From positions 29,472-93,471 of the IMG/VR virus record IMGVR_UViG_3300017963_000016: a stretch of 64,000 nucleotides of DNA. One strand, written 5' to 3'. The position numbers and the translations under genes are program-made. Shown in pieces: positions 63,664 through 64,000 of this stretch (positions are counted from its first letter, which is position 1; every line of letters starts with the position of its first letter). The stretch comes from a virus. Below the pieces are notes generated by a model. The model ran no database searches. It was not told the origin of the DNA and saw nothing but the letters and a program-made list of their open reading frames with translations.

Positions 63664-64000
63664 AATGAATAAATGGATTATTTTCTTCCCATATATCTTG
63701 ATAAATAAATTCAATTAAACAATTCAGCAGATCATCTTTAAAATCTTTAAAATATGAAAGATTAAAGCAATCCCAATCCAGAAATAACTCTTTATAAGAA
63801 AAGATAATATCGGTTATCACTTTTATAATTTCAGGTAGATCATTTTTTATAGCCTCATCATATAGAATTGCTAAACTCATAGGAAAAATCTTAATTTCAT
63901 TCTCTATTTCTAAGTCTATAATTTTTATCAATATTCCTTTAAACTCTACATTCTTTAATGGTTTTCCCTTAAGCATAGTCTTAGAGAAATATTGTAAAGC
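63659..64000 (-). CDS. Hypothetical protein, N-terminus cut by window edge
   Basis: The frame is open to the right edge (ALQYFSKT before the ATG at 63976), so the true start may lie outside the window. The visible part is alpha-helical (ILYDEAIKNDLPEIIKVITDI) with two Cys. No family is recognised. Confidence 0.65.
   Translation of the reverse strand, partial: ALQYFSKTMLKGKPLKNVEFKGILIKIIDLEIENEIKIFPMSLAILYDEAIKNDLPEIIKVITDIIFSYKELFLDWDCFNLSYFKDFKDDLLNCLIEFIYQDIWEENNPFIHS

Noticed and set aside
1-64000. tRNA, rRNA and CRISPR arrays
   Set aside because: I found no cloverleaf with a GTTC-type T-loop, no rRNA-like G+C-rich block and no regularly spaced repeats with unique spacers. The 22-base tandem array has no spacers.
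1-64000. Capsid, terminase, integrase, transposase or DNA polymerase genes
   Set aside because: No protein shows the needed motifs (no Walker A/B ATPase, no Tyr recombinase R..H..R..Y, no DDE set), so the kind of element stays open.

Overview
The window is a very A+T-rich archaeal sequence (well over two thirds A+T by eye). Essentially every gene lies on the minus strand. Archaeal signs are TATA boxes 25 to 30 bases before leaderless starts, T-rich tracts without hairpins at gene ends on the coding strand, and abundant zinc-ribbon and winged-helix proteins. DNA methyltransferases, ASCH/DUF3850, DUF488, DUF6011, D12 methylase and Gp37-like radical SAM proteins, with no ribosomal or central-metabolism genes, point to a mobile element: a large virus or plasmid. 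Two secreted, single-pass membrane proteins have the look of Asgard (Loki-type) surface proteins, so an Asgard host is a reasonable but unproven inference. No capsid, terminase or DNA polymerase gene is visible here.

Left arm (1-38,206). About 93 genes lie end to end, read leftward. Many overlap by ATGA, GTGA or TTGA, and most have a strong AGGAGG ribosome site. I see only one hairpin-plus-T-run that looks like a terminator. The arm reads as one very long transcription unit, starting from promoter candidates at about 38,240 and 38,350. Recognisable products are a uracil-DNA-glycosylase-like protein, three DNA methyltransferases (D12-type, phage N6A-type with an inserted zinc finger, and C5-cytosine), a PD-(D/E)XK nuclease-like protein, two radical SAM enzymes, a primase-like domain, a TrpF-like TIM barrel, a degenerate phosphoribosyltransferase, ASCH/DUF3850, DUF488, an HEXXH metallopeptidase and a RING/B-box-like protein. 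The rest are mostly small Cys-rich proteins. Several are internal duplicates: one pair of winged-helix-like genes, one pair of Cys-rich genes and a tandem triplet.

Centre (38,216-39,010). This is a gene-free stretch with a G+C-richer island, A+T-rich iterated motifs and a copy of a leader sequence seen again at 63.6 kb. It is the best candidate for an origin or control region.

Right arm (39,011-64,000). Genes are small and mostly transcribed alone or in short clusters from their own promoters, each followed by a T-rich terminator. Contents include a second D12 adenine methylase, an archaeosine-synthase-like (DUF5591) protein with an N-terminal SAP/Rho-N-like segment, winged-helix regulators, a DUF6011 zinc protein, helical-hairpin proteins, small beta-alpha proteins, membrane proteins and a possible histone-fold protein. 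Control DNA here is highly patterned: six copies of an extended BRE/TATA promoter, paired AATCATTTCGATT boxes at a fixed 27-base spacing, triple palindromes at one start site, and an 85-base intergenic repeat. A small number of genes appear to start at ATT or ATA.

Together, the left arm looks like an accessory and DNA-modification program under one control point, and the right arm like individually tuned regulatory, surface and DNA-packaging genes.
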